Of a stretch of 42,468 bases of DNA, positions 7,389 through 15,390 are shown in pieces. The notes under the pieces are model-generated. The model did not search any database. It was not told the origin of the DNA and was given only the letters and a program-made list of their open reading frames with translations. The translations under genes and the position numbers were made by a program. Within the stretch, counting starts at the first letter, position 1; each line of letters begins with the position of its first letter. The stretch is from a virus: positions 1 to 42,468 of IMG/VR virus record IMGVR_UViG_3300044699_000127, one strand, 5' to 3'.

Positions 7389-7637
7389 ATGGCGAAACTG
7401 GAAAGGACCCCGGGGGGTATGAGCGATAACCCCAATATTCAAGTGGAAATCACCGACGCGTCCGAATTCCACTGCTTCCGCTTGACGCTCAATCCGGCGT
7501 CCGCGCCAGGAGAACGGATTGAGATCATGCTGCACGCCCGCAGCCTGGTGGATCTGATCCACAAGTGCTCGCTGGCCCTCTGCGATTGGCAGGCGCAGAA
7601 CACGGACTATTTGCTCAAGAGACTTGGTGCGCGGTGA
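7389..7637 (+). CDS. Hypothetical small protein upstream of excisionase
   Basis: Up to 82 residues. ATG 7419 (SDNPNIQVEITDASEFHCFR) is the alternative start, with AAGGA 11 bases upstream; ATG 7389 has no clear ribosome-binding site. The sequence alternates beta strands (FHCFRLTLNPASAPGERIEI) with a C-terminal helix (SLVDLIHKCSLALCDWQAQ). It is intact. The stop TGA overlaps the GTG of the excisionase-like gene, so it belongs to the integration operon. No family is recognised. Confidence 0.65.
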   Translation: MAKLERTPGGMSDNPNIQVEITDASEFHCFRLTLNPASAPGERIEIMLHARSLVDLIHKCSLALCDWQAQNTDYLLKRLGAR

Positions 7638-7888
7638 TCACTCGAGCGAACGGCGGCACGACGCCCTTGTCAGCAACGCAGGACGATGACCTGGATCTAC
7701 TCGAGGCGAAGGATGTGGCTCGTCTGTTCAAGGTCAAAGAGAGCTGGGTGCGCAGCGCGACTCGATCGCGCGCGCGGGCGCCCATGCCGCATGTGATGGT
7801 CGGCCGGTATGTGCGATTCCAGGAAGCCGCGGTGCGCGCCTGGCTCGAGACGAGGAAAAAAGGCTATCCGGTGAAACGGAGCCACTAG
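7634..7888 (+). CDS. Excisionase-like HTH protein
   Basis: 84 residues from GTG 7634, which overlaps the previous stop as GTGA. After a short polar lead the sequence LLEAKDVARLFKVKESWVRS is the helix-turn-helix of the AlpA/Xis (HTH_17) type. It is followed by the wing MPHVMVGRYVRFQEAAVRAW and a basic tail. It lies directly upstream of the integrase, the usual place for a recombination directionality factor. Such proteins bend DNA at attachment sites and bias integrase toward excision. Confidence 0.8.
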   Translation: MITRANGGTTPLSATQDDDLDLLEAKDVARLFKVKESWVRSATRSRARAPMPHVMVGRYVRFQEAAVRAWLETRKKGYPVKRSH

Positions 7889-7934
7889 AATGTCCCACGC
7901 TAGAACAACGGAAGGGCCAGGAAAGGCAATCTCT

Positions 7935-9101
7935 ATGGCTCGAAGAACGAAGCGGTCGAACAACACCGGTTCGATCGTGCCGCTCGGCGGTGGCAAGTTT
8001 GCCATGCGTTGGCGGGAGTGGGTTTTCGATAAGGACGGCCGGCGTAAACGGAAGATGTGCTACGAGACGCTCGGCGTCCTCGATCGATCGGCGGCGGAGC
8101 AACGGCTTCTCGAGAAGCTCCTCGAGGTGCGGAAGCAGAAGCAGCCGGTTCATCAGATCGTGGGCACCTATCGGGATCTCGCCCAACGGTGGGAGAGGGA
8201 CATTCTGCCCATGTACAAGTTTTCAACGCGTGACGTGAGGAAACAAATCCTCAACGCGCGCCTGGTCCCGCGGTTCGGGGACGACCGGCTGTCGGCCATC
8301 ACCACGGCCGACGCGCAACGGTTTGTCACGGAAATGCGCGAGTCGGATCTGGCTCCGGCAACGATCCACGCCTATTTCAAAGTTTTGAAGGGAACCTTCG
8401 CGTCGGCCGTCGACTGGCATCTCCTGCGGGAGAACCCGGCGATCGGCGTGAAGCTGCCGCGGCTGAAAGCCGCGCGGGAGAAATGGGCGCTGACACCTGA
8501 GCAGGCGGGTGCGCTGCTCGGCAAGCTCAATACGAAAGTGCGGGCCATGATCGGGCTCGCCTTGATCTCGGGAATGCGCCGTGGAGAGCTCCTGGCCTTT
8601 CGCTGGGGGCATCTGGATGACCAGACGGCCACGATTCACGTTTCGGAGGCGGCCTACCGGGGACATGTCGGCACACCCAAGACCGACGCCGGCGTTCGAT
8701 CGATTCCGATCGACGAGTGGCTGCTCGACTTACTCAACACCTGGCGCCTGCGCTCCAAGCGCACACGCCCGGAAGATTTCGTTTTCAGCACCCGGACCGG
8801 AGGCCTGGAAAACCCGAACAATATTTTGCGCCGCTCTGTGTTTCCTGCATGTGAGCGGCTGAAGATACCCCGGGCGACCTGGCTGACGTTCCGTTACACG
8901 TTTTCCACGATGGCTCACGAGAAGGGCGTTCCCGCGAAAACGGTCGCCGTAATCATGGGTCACGTGAAAGTGGACACCCAGTTCGAGTACTACACCCAGC
9001 CGGTGAAGGAGACGACCCGGGTGGCGGCGGAGAGGGTTTCAAAGGAACTGTCCAGAAACTTTGTCCAGATTGAGCAGTTGAGCATCCCGTATGTGAATTA
9101 A
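7935..9101 (+). CDS. int: Tyrosine integrase
   Basis: 388 residues from ATG 7935, which has AGGAAAGG upstream; an in-frame ATG at 7890 lacks such a site. The N-terminal arm-binding region (GSIVPLGGGKFAMRWREW) is followed by a SAM-like core-binding domain (about 75-165) and the catalytic domain. Visible catalytic residues are Arg215 (SGMRRGEL), Arg320 (LTFRYTFST), His343 (MGHVKV) and Tyr352 or 353 (FEYYTQ). The first His of the usual HxxR is replaced (LTFR), a variant found in some integrase subfamilies. The gene is intact and ends 45 bp before the tRNA-derived attachment site. It integrates and, with the excisionase, excises the prophage. Confidence 0.95.
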   Translation: MARRTKRSNNTGSIVPLGGGKFAMRWREWVFDKDGRRKRKMCYETLGVLDRSAAEQRLLEKLLEVRKQKQPVHQIVGTYRDLAQRWERDILPMYKFSTRDVRKQILNARLVPRFGDDRLSAITTADAQRFVTEMRESDLAPATIHAYFKVLKGTFASAVDWHLLRENPAIGVKLPRLKAAREKWALTPEQAGALLGKLNTKVRAMIGLALISGMRRGELLAFRWGHLDDQTATIHVSEAAYRGHVGTPKTDAGVRSIPIDEWLLDLLNTWRLRSKRTRPEDFVFSTRTGGLENPNNILRRSVFPACERLKIPRATWLTFRYTFSTMAHEKGVPAKTVAVIMGHVKVDTQFEYYTQPVKETTRVAAERVSKELSRNFVQIEQLSIPYVN

Positions 9102-9145
9102 CGGGGTGGGGTAAGCGGTAGAACGACGGGGATTTAGGAAGCGAA

Positions 9146-9187
9146 TGGGCGCTACCGGGATCGAACCGATGACCTCTACCGTGTCAA
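9146..9187 (-). other. attP core: 3' half of tRNA-Val(GAC)
   Basis: On the minus strand these 42 bases give the tRNA anticodon loop TTGACAC (anticodon GAC), the 3' stem GGTAG, a five-base variable loop, a T-arm ATCGG-TTCGATC-CCGGT with pairing stems, and the acceptor end AGCGCCC plus discriminator A. The 5' half of a tRNA is absent. Such a fragment directly downstream of an integrase is the phage attachment site: integration there restores the host tRNA gene. The core may extend a few bases past 9187. Confidence 0.85.
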
Positions 9188-9825
9188 GTAAGTGCAACCT
9201 TGTAATCTCATTGGCCTTCCGTTGTTCTAGCAGACACGCGATGCCATAGAGAGACCTCATTTGCCATAATCTGTCCAGAAAATCTGTCCAGTTCAGGCCT
9301 TCCTCTCCGCCGCTTCATCCACTGACTTTGAAGTTCCCCGTGCATGCACCGCCAGCAGCGGTGCCAGGTTCTTTCTGCCGAGGGGCGGTGATGCGGTTGC
9401 GGTGATCGAGCGTTGCGGATTGGCTGAACAATCCGAGTCGAAGAATAACCTGAAATTTCAAAAACGTTCGATTGGTGTGAAGGGAAGCCTCGTCTGTTTT
9501 GCCTGTAAAGACGTGGTATCGGGCCCCCTCCTTAAGGTGTCCTGCCGCCATCGAAACGTTTGAAGAATGCCCGGATTCAGGGACGTCGAGCCGTAGCGCC
9601 GCGAGTCGTCCCTCAGAAGCCTCAGGAAAGTTGTGTCTGTGCGTTTGACGTCGTAACCGCAAAAACCGAGCGGCTCCAGGGAACTGAACTGAAGGCCGCT
9701 TTTCGTCAACCGAAGCTTTTCCCAACGAGAGAAAAATGCGCGCGAAAATTACCACAGCCGGCCCCGAAAATTCCTACTGGGTCCTATCACAGTTTTGACA
9801 GAAATTCCCCGGAGAACAAACGCCT
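9188..9825. other. No supported gene
   Basis: Several open frames exist on both strands (for example minus 9315-9755 and plus 9560-9880), but none has a ribosome-binding site with convincing protein character and they mutually overlap. TAAGGTGT at about 9533 resembles part of the immunity operator, probably by chance. The segment may hold the second arm of attP or a gene damaged by indels. Confidence 0.4.
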
Positions 9826-10083
9826 CGCAAATACCGCAAGGGCTACACCAAGCTGCCGGTCGAAGATTACGACGCGCTGATGGCGTCGCCGGATCGGCCT
9901 CCCTCCTGGTGTCAGGTGTTAATACACCTACGCGTCAAAGCCCTTCGGGGGAAGAGGCGTCGTAGCGATCTGGATCCCGGGGAATTCCAACAGGCCGAAC
10001 GGATCATGGCCCGGCGTACCTACGCGTGGAGCCGCCTGGCCGCTGCGTCTGGGGCGATGGCGGAGTTATTCCGCGGCGGGTGA
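9826..10083 (+). CDS. Candidate replication-type winged-helix protein, partial
   Basis: The frame begins RKYRKGYTKLPVEDYDALMA and continues SPDRPPSWCQVLIHLRVKAL, then DLDPGEFQ, MARRTYAWSRLAAASG. The order of a helix with WxQV..HL..KA, an L.PGEF loop and a following helix resembles the N-terminal winged helix of some phage replication initiators. An adjacent frame from about 10050 gives GGVIPRRVTVVLGS, a plausible wing, so the gene may extend past 10083 after a frameshift, towards a Lys/Arg-rich region near 10300. No start codon is supported. This is a weak call. Confidence 0.35.
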   Translation, partial: RKYRKGYTKLPVEDYDALMASPDRPPSWCQVLIHLRVKALRGKRRRSDLDPGEFQQAERIMARRTYAWSRLAAASGAMAELFRGG

Positions 10084-10839
10084 CGGTCGTGCTGGGTTCG
10101 CGAGAGGCGCGCGGCCCGCGCCGCGACGGTTGTGCTCGGCGTGGACGGGTTTGCTCCGCGCCGAGCGGTGTTTTCCGGAGGTATGCCCACACAGGTTCCA
10201 GCCGTGGGAAAGCCGCGCGGGCAGAGGGTTTCAGGCAACGGTCGCCACTGCATCAACCAGAACCACAAAGCCGAAGAACGAAAAAGAAAAGAACCAAAGA
10301 AAAAGAAAATACAGGGTGTTTAAAACCAGAGAGTTTAAGAACGCCCCTCATCCGGCAAGGTTTCGCCGCAACCTTGCAGCCGCTGTGATGAAAATCTTTA
10401 ACACAGCACAAAAATCGGAAAACGAATTCGTCGAGGGGACGCTCAGACAGCGTTCGAAGAAATGCCCGGAACGAAAACTCCGACGAAGCCAGGAGGCGAA
10501 CCAGGGTAATCGCCAGGGACTGGTAACAGCGCGGGGCGTGCAGCTGCGGGACGTGCAGCATAGCCATCTTCGAGGATGATTGGAAACCGGCTGGCCAGCA
10601 AGGAACGCCGAGCAACTGCCCCGTGTAACAGCCTGGATATTTCCGCGAATGAACTGGGGCGTGTTTCCTGATAACCCATTCCCGGCGCTTCATGACGACG
10701 GTACCCGTGCCTGGCCGCGAGCCGGTGGTCCTGCAGCATGCCGATGAAACGCGAGCCTGCTCGACACATCACTACTTCGAACCACAACGCGGCGGCGAAT
10801 TATTCGCTACGGCCGCGCGAGATTTGGAGCTGAGTGATG
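10084..10839. other. Poorly resolved segment
   Basis: Overlapping open frames on both strands lack ribosome-binding sites. The plus strand around 10260-10320 encodes a Lys/Arg/Glu-rich stretch that may be the tail of the upstream candidate. A plus-strand frame from ATG 10388 (MKIFNTAQKSENEFVEGTLR) is the best isolated candidate, but I cannot extend it with confidence. Confidence 0.3.
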
Positions 10840-11106
10840 TCAGCCCTCGTTCATAGCCGCCGCGGTGAGCCTGGTGGACCGAATCGCGTCGGCGATCTGA
10901 ACAGCCGTGGCCTGATCCCACTTCGTCGTACCGGATCATTTCGAGCAGAGACTCCTTGTTTCGGAATGTCCATGGTGACCTGGGCGGGGCGTATCCCAAT
11001 GTCGACGCCCGGGGTCGTACTCGAGTTACTATCGGTGACGGTCTGCTGGAGCGGTTTTCGCTTCCTTCTGAGCGGGTGCGGAGGCCGTAATGCTTTTCCG
11101 AGCCAT
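10840..11106 (-). CDS. Candidate hypothetical protein (multiply frameshifted)
   Basis: From ATG 11106 the protein reads MARKSITASAPAQKEAKTAP, then in shifted frames TVTDSNSSTTPGVDIGIRPA, NKESLLEMIRYDE and WDQATAVQIADAIRSTRLTA, ending at TGA 10840. The four pieces join in order with at least three single-base shifts and give a sensible composition: a disordered N-terminus followed by two helices. It would be about 88 residues. I do not recognise it. A GGAG lies 14 bases before the ATG. Confidence 0.4.
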
Positions 11107-12510
11107 GGTGTTGTTGTCACTCCGAGTCAATGACGCTGGTTAGGCCTGGCTGGGATAGCTCTCAAAACTTCCGCCGGGCCGGCGTAACACTAACCAAGAT
11201 CCACGGTAGCAGTATCGGATAGAAAAATGAGGTGCAATCGCCTGCAAAATACAGGCGCCTGGTAACATTCACGAGGTTGTACAAAACCATGTCGATGAAT
11301 GAAGCGGGAAACACGCGCGACGTCGGCCCAGATTCTGGCGACTTACGGACCTGGCGGCGTGCCGCGTTCTACAAAACACGAAGGGACTCCGATCTATACG
11401 GCGGTGAGAGCGTTCGTCGTCGGGCTGTGTCCTGGCGCCGGCGGAGTTCGGCCTGGTGAAGGAATACATCCGGCACTGGGTGATGGCGCCGCGCTGGTAT
11501 TGGCAGACGACCTGGATATCGCGGCCGCGGTTGTGCGGGGAGTTGGACGACGCGCGAACGCCGCGAAGATCATCTGGGCTGTGTTGCGTAAGCTGCTGCA
11601 CATCAACATCAGATCCTCGATGCCGCCGCGACGACGTGCCAGACTTCTTAACGGACTTTAGAGCAGTATGAGCCGAAAGAGATTGACCGAGAGGTTTGAG
11701 GCCGGAGCCGACATGGAGTAAGGACGTCGAAAACTTCCTTGTAACTGGAAATATTCCGACCTCGGCTTACTGGATGGGGAATTTTCTCGTCCACGGGTGA
11801 GGTTATTTCTCCGCGATACCCCTTACCGACCCTAGACGTCCTGCCTGCTCCTGCTGAAGTGGCTGCCTGAAACATCTCTCATACAATCAAGTGCTGCTAG
11901 ACAGTGTAGACCTGTTTTCAGTGAAACACCCAAGAACCCTCGGTGAGTCGTTGTACAGGATCACCGTTGTCCCTGTTATTATTTAAGACTTCTGCATATC
12001 TACTATGCACGGAGAGGACATCGAAACTCGCCATCGCCCGAGCCGTGGAGCGTGTGATGGACCTAACCTCCACGATTCCGCTATGACGCGCGACGAACGA
12101 TTCCAGGCGGCGATGGATGATTCTGATCGCAGGCCTTCCTAGTGACGCTTGTGGTGACACGCCTGTGCTGGGGCCACCCCCCCCCCCGCCCCCCCCCATG
12201 CGACACTTGACGAAACGCCCTCGGACGAAATGCGGCATAGACGTACTGGAAGAGTTCGATCAGCAGTACAAGTTGGATCCCGCCCTGGCGGCAGGGTAAC
12301 GTGGCCGGCCATTCAGGTGAGTAGCTGCCATCGGGTTGCGATGAAAGGCAGACGCTCGAAAACGGCTGTGATGTAGAAGGCGTGCGGGTTTCAGCCGATC
12401 CGCGGTGTAATTTCGCCGCTTTTCGCCACTCCAAGATACTGCCCATTTGGGCAGCGGTGAAAGTCGTAAACGGTCGGATTCTCGCGCGGGCGCACGGAAG
12501 GAGTGATCTC
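11107..12510. other. 1.4 kb without a confident gene
   Basis: Fragments with protein-like character appear on the plus strand, for instance AEFGLVKEYIRHWVMAPRWY (about 11447-11505) and MTRDERFQAAMDDSDRRPS (from 12082), but they do not assemble into a gene. The region holds a long C tract (12177-12197). It may contain one or two genes with dense indels, or genuine noncoding DNA. Confidence 0.4.
12177..12197. repeat. Homopolymer tract C11-G-C9
   Basis: Eleven C, one G, then nine C. It is the longest homopolymer in the window. It could be a slippage-prone site or an assembly artefact. Confidence 0.9.
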
Positions 12511-13050
12511 TTGAAACGATTAACCACACAGGACGAGCTTGGGGTAGCGGGGCGAGTTTGTAGTGGTAGCTCGATAAAATCGGTGGCTAAAGAGTACGGG
12601 ATCAGCCGCGCGAAAGTTCGAGCGATCCTGGAGAGAACTCCGACTGTTGACCCTGTAACAAAAGAGAAGATGGAGACGAGGCGAGCCGTGGCTGCAAGGC
12701 GTGCGGCCGCGCGCCTTGTTGGGAAGAAGAAGGGCAGGCCGCGGGCGCACGCGGAACGCGAGCAAGAAATCCTCGACGCTTACGGTGAGAGCAAGAACGT
12801 CAAAGGTGTCGCGCGTGAGTTCGGCATCCCCCGTTCCACAGTCCGGGGCATCCTTAAAAGGGCTGGCGTTACGGCGGCGGTCCCTGGAGGGCGCAAGACA
12901 ATCCGCGCTGGGCTGAGAAGAGCCAAGCCACCAAGCCGGCGGATGCGCGGTTATGAGCTCCTGGTCGAGTTGCTCGCCACACTCAGCGCTGAGTGTGCAA
13001 AAAACCAATCCGCGGGTGATGTCGGAGCGGGAAGCTCGCGAGCTGTTTAA
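12511..13050 (+). CDS. HTH protein with two recombinase-type helix-turn-helix motifs
   Basis: 179 residues from a TTG start at 12511, seven bases after GGAAGGAG; a longer ATG frame at 12382 has no such site. The first HTH is SIKSVAKEYGISRAKVRAIL. A GRPRAHAEREQEILDAYGES linker leads to a second HTH (NVKGVAREFGIPRSTVRGIL). This linker-HTH unit closely resembles the C-terminal part of the serine recombinase at 16198-16900 (GRPPKYATREKEIAA, then NVKAVARQFGLARSTV). There is no resolvase catalytic domain. It may bind recombination sites as an accessory factor or regulator. It looks intact and expressed. Confidence 0.75.
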   Translation: MKRLTTQDELGVAGRVCSGSSIKSVAKEYGISRAKVRAILERTPTVDPVTKEKMETRRAVAARRAAARLVGKKKGRPRAHAEREQEILDAYGESKNVKGVAREFGIPRSTVRGILKRAGVTAAVPGGRKTIRAGLRRAKPPSRRMRGYELLVELLATLSAECAKNQSAGDVGAGSSRAV

Positions 13051-13122
13051 CAGCGGGTGATTCAACCTGGCGCGTGCAACAATGGGCGCGACCGGTTAAC
13101 AGCAAAGAGAAAGGAGAACGTT

Positions 13123-13176
13123 ATGGCAAAGGCCAAAAAAGCGATGCCCAAAGCATCCGGCAAAAAGAAGAAGTAG
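13123..13176 (+). CDS. Tiny Lys-rich protein (17 residues)
   Basis: ATG 13123 follows AAAGGAG with a six-base spacer, a strong site. The peptide MAKAKKAMPKASGKKKK is almost entirely Lys, Ala and Pro. The good ribosome-binding site and its position after the HTH gene argue that it is translated. Very small basic phage proteins often bind nucleic acid; no function is assigned. Confidence 0.5.
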   Translation: MAKAKKAMPKASGKKKK

Positions 13177-13199
13177 GATCCCCTCAGTATCCCGGGACG

Positions 13200-13237
13200 T
13201 GAGCGCGTCGCATTCTCTTTTTGCGATTGCGCTCACG
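13200..13237. terminator. Hairpin between convergent genes
   Basis: GTGAGCGC pairs with GCGCTCAC, and TCGCA with TGCGA above a small bulge, around a T-rich loop. No T tract follows on either side, so it may be a weak bidirectional terminator or an operator. It separates the tiny plus-strand gene from the minus-strand gene ending at 13233. Confidence 0.5.
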
Positions 13238-13427
13238 CCAGGCGCTGCGCTTCTCGGTCTAACGGCGTTCCGGTCCCGGGGAGATAAGCTTCGTCCTTCC
13301 CATCGAGCAGCTTGATCGCTTCGGCCTCCAGGGCCGGCGGCACGAGTTCGTAATCGCCAGCAACATCCGCTTCTTTCAACAACGCTAAAAAGTTGGGACT
13401 AACAATGTGACCTGTGTTCGAGTTCAT
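13233..13427 (-). CDS. Hypothetical small acidic protein
   Basis: 64 residues, intact: HIVSPNFLALLKEADVAGDY, then a helical acidic segment ELVPPALEAEAIKLLDGKDE and a polar end. No clear Shine-Dalgarno precedes ATG 13427. It is convergent with the neighbouring plus-strand genes and isolated from the leftward operon. The composition is convincing, the function unknown. Confidence 0.55.
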   Translation of the reverse strand: MNSNTGHIVSPNFLALLKEADVAGDYELVPPALEAEAIKLLDGKDEAYLPGTGTPLDREAQRLA

Positions 13428-13506
13428 GGAAGCAGTCTAACCGTGAAAACGGGGCCGTCTCGATTCCGTGTTCATTTTGTATTCACTTCGCAGACGGCGC
13501 CGGAAA

Positions 13507-13533
13507 TTCAACCTGGAACGATGCGCGTACAAT
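13507..13533 (+). promoter_or_regulatory. Possible promoter of the exported-protein gene
   Basis: TTCAAC and TACAAT are separated by 15 bases and lie 53 bp upstream of the next ATG. The -10 is good, the spacing short. Confidence 0.3.
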
Positions 13534-13585
13534 GCAAGCTCACGAGTCGGGCCGAGCCCGACATAACAAACATGGAGGTTTGAAA

Positions 13586-14095
13586 ATGAAAGTCTCAGTG
13601 CTGAAAATCGCAATACCCATTCTGGCCGTGCTGCTGGCGTCTACCGCCGGCGCCGCCATCACAACGAACACGGCCGCGCGCGTCGAAGCGGTGCGCCTGT
13701 GGGGCCCAACCGGATCGATCCGCCAACGGCAAACCGGAACGTCGGCGACCTGGACCTACGAATCGGGCGTATACACGCGGTTTGGGTTCGAGACGCGAGG
13801 CGCGGGTACCGGTGGCTGGGCGGCCGCATTCAACCCGCTGCCGGCGGTTGGGTTTCGTACTCCGTTGCCGCAGGAGGGAGAGGACGCCGTCGGCAGGGTC
13901 ATGCGCGTGGGTCGGATCCAAGTGTCGCGTGTAACTGACGTGGCGCCGGAAATTTTGGTGCGCGCCTCCGAGAATGCAAGGAACGGCCGCGATGCCGAAG
14001 AGCGTCTGGGAAAGTTTTTAGACGCGGTGTGTTCGGTCGCACGGCAAGCTTGCGAGACCGCAGCTCAAGACTTCGGGGTTCGGATCCTCCCCTAA
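13586..14095 (+). CDS. Exported protein of unknown function
   Basis: 169 residues. ATG 13586 is preceded by GGAGG; an upstream in-frame ATG (13532) is less likely. The N-terminus KVSVLKIAIPILAVLLASTA ends in an AGA-type signal peptidase site. The mature part is beta-rich and Gly/Arg-rich (RLWGPTGSIRQRQTGTSATW, then GRVMRVGRIQVSRVTDVAPE) with two Cys near the C-terminus that could form a disulfide. It has its own possible promoter and lies among accessory genes, so it may be a second moron acting in the periplasm or outside the cell. It is intact. Confidence 0.7.
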   Translation: MKVSVLKIAIPILAVLLASTAGAAITTNTAARVEAVRLWGPTGSIRQRQTGTSATWTYESGVYTRFGFETRGAGTGGWAAAFNPLPAVGFRTPLPQEGEDAVGRVMRVGRIQVSRVTDVAPEILVRASENARNGRDAEERLGKFLDAVCSVARQACETAAQDFGVRILP

Positions 14096-14327
14096 TCCTT
14101 TTTGAATTCTCACGTCAGCATAGAACTCGCCCAGCATGAACTTCGCCAGCTGGATCCGCTGTTCTTCGTCTCCGTGCGCGTCGAGGCATCGGCGACAGAC
14201 AAACAGATGCCGAGCTCGGCGCGCGTGAGCAAGGGGCCGCCCGTCCTTGGGGTAGGGTTTGCCGTTTTGCTGCAGACGCGGCGAGTCGGTCGGGTGTTAT
14301 ATGGGGGGGACCGCCGACTCGCTTCAC
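14093..14327 (-). CDS. Small CxxC protein (frameshifted)
   Basis: GTG 14327 opens KRVGGPPHITPDRLAA. A frameshift near 14275 leads into NGKPYPKDGRPLAHARRARH, then LFVCRRCLDAHGDEEQRIQL and KFMLGEFYADVRIQ, with a stop near 14093 after another slip in an A run. CRRC with nearby His may bind zinc. It is convergent with the exported protein gene. The unit and ends are inferred from continuity only. Confidence 0.45.
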
Positions 14328-14357
14328 GCGGGTAGTGTTTCAGAAAAGTGAGGTTCG

Positions 14358-14669
14358 ATGACATTGGAACAAAGAGTTGCAGCGTTAGAGGGTGAGCTCC
14401 GAGCGCTTAAAGGCGTGCGGCTTGTGAAGGATGTGCTGGCTCCTGGGTGGGATTTGGCGAACACGTTTCACGAATCCTGCTTTTCTGCCGCAGTATCTGG
14501 AAATGCCCCTAGCCGATTTCGTGCAGTGCTGAATGACAACATGACCGGCACAAACGCTTTCAGAGAGGCACACAAGGGGATCCAAGCGCTGGGCAACCTG
14601 ATCGGTTTGCCACAAGGAAATGCCGGCTGGGAGATGCCTGGGCCGGGCTGGGTACCCCGGGAGCCCTAA
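14358..14669 (+). CDS. Hypothetical protein
   Basis: 103 residues, intact, from ATG 14358 behind GTGAGGT. It begins with a helix (MTLEQRVAALEGELRALKG) that looks like a short coiled coil or trimerisation segment. A middle with AAVSGNAPSRFRAVLNDNMT follows, then QALGNLIGLPQGNAGWEMPG and a Trp/Pro-rich end. No family is recognised. The neighbouring membrane protein starts 12 bp downstream. Confidence 0.65.
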   Translation: MTLEQRVAALEGELRALKGVRLVKDVLAPGWDLANTFHESCFSAAVSGNAPSRFRAVLNDNMTGTNAFREAHKGIQALGNLIGLPQGNAGWEMPGPGWVPREP

Positions 14670-14680
14670 ATGGTTAACCC

Positions 14681-14977
14681 GTGATTGAGAGACGGTCGTC
14701 GTCAAGAAAGATCCGGAGTTTCGTGTACATGGCACTGGCGATAGGCGCCTATACCGGCCTGACAAGTTTTCTCCGGACGCCGGACACGGTCGCCATTAAC
14801 GGCCTGTACATCCTTGGGTCTGGCGGGTTGTTTGTGATCGAGGGCAAAGTCTTGTTGACGCTGTCCGGAATGGGCGGTCAGACCCAGTTCACGCACCGAA
14901 CGGATCGTGGAGAAGGAGAAGACGGTCGTGGAGAAGCCATTATGAGGATTCGCGTTTTAGGTGCAGGGCCGCGATGA
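14681..14977 (+). CDS. Small membrane protein, two predicted helices
   Basis: 98 residues from GTG 14681. A basic start (RRSSSRKIRS) precedes a transmembrane segment FVYMALAIGAYTGLTSFL. A second hydrophobic segment follows (GLYILGSGGLFVIEGKVLLT), then a polar tail rich in Gly, Glu and Arg. The size and two helices are compatible with a holin or a superinfection protein, but nothing specific supports either. The last 30 residues may be out of frame. Confidence 0.6.
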   Translation: MIERRSSSRKIRSFVYMALAIGAYTGLTSFLRTPDTVAINGLYILGSGGLFVIEGKVLLTLSGMGGQTQFTHRTDRGEGEDGRGEAIMRIRVLGAGPR

Positions 14978-14992
14978 ACCGCCCGCGGGAGG

Positions 14993-15027
14993 AAGCCGCG
15001 ATGGATTCGGCGATAGCATCGCGGCTT
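14993..15027 (+). terminator. Stem-loop terminator
   Basis: An 11-bp perfect stem (AAGCCGCGATG / CATCGCGGCTT) with a 13-base loop, followed by TCC. It closes the gene pair 14358-14977. Confidence 0.55.
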
Positions 15028-15072
15028 TCCGAACACGGCCGGCGTGTAAACCCAAGCTAGAGCCGCCCGCGC

Positions 15073-15291
15073 GTGAATGGTAAAGTCCTTTGCCAAGGTA
15101 TGCGCGTGCTGGTCGAAATTCAGCCTCTCCCGGCGGACCATGTCGGGGAAGATCCAAGCGGCGAAACGGACATAGTCGTTAAGCTGGCGCGCTGCCGTTC
15201 CTGCCACAAGGTGCTCGATGATCCCCGCTATTTCTGCAACTCGGCTTGCAAGGATAACTGGCACAACCGCATCAAAAAAGCGAACTCCTAA
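15073..15291 (+). CDS. Small zinc-finger protein
   Basis: 72 residues from GTG 15073 (ATG 15100 is the alternative). The C-terminal half carries CRSCHKVLDDPRYFCNSAC followed by KDNWHNRIKK. Two CxxC/CxxxC pairs at suitable distance form a treble-clef or zinc-ribbon finger. The rest is beta-rich (RVLVEIQPLPADHVGEDPSG). It is intact. It might bind DNA, and the family is unknown. The 15-mer GTGTAAACCCAAGCT occurs just before it (15044) and after it (15323). Confidence 0.65.
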   Translation: MNGKVLCQGMRVLVEIQPLPADHVGEDPSGETDIVVKLARCRSCHKVLDDPRYFCNSACKDNWHNRIKKANS

Positions 15292-15390
15292 GCCCTGAAA
15301 TGGGCGTTTTCACACGCCACCGGTGTAAACCCAAGCTTGCTGTCAGGTAGTGATCCGGTACATCGTGGAGTCCTTCCTGCATGAAGTAGG

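Noticed and set aside
9146-9187. A complete tRNA gene
   Set aside because: Only the anticodon-loop to acceptor 3' half is present; the 5' strand of the anticodon stem, D-arm and acceptor 5' strand are missing, as expected for an attP.
9533-9545. Third immunity operator
   Set aside because: TAAGGTGT is shared but the second half differs and there is no adjacent early gene.
11299-11661. 120-codon plus-strand ORF
   Set aside because: No ribosome-binding site; protein-like segments alternate between frames and do not assemble into a recognisable product, so it was left as unresolved.
12117-12299. Proline-run ORF over the C tract
   Set aside because: The proline run is only the C homopolymer; flanking sequence has no supported start.
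15044-15337. 15-bp direct repeat GTGTAAACCCAAGCT flanking the zinc-finger gene
   Set aside because: Only two copies, no target-site duplications and no transposase; too little to call a mobile element.
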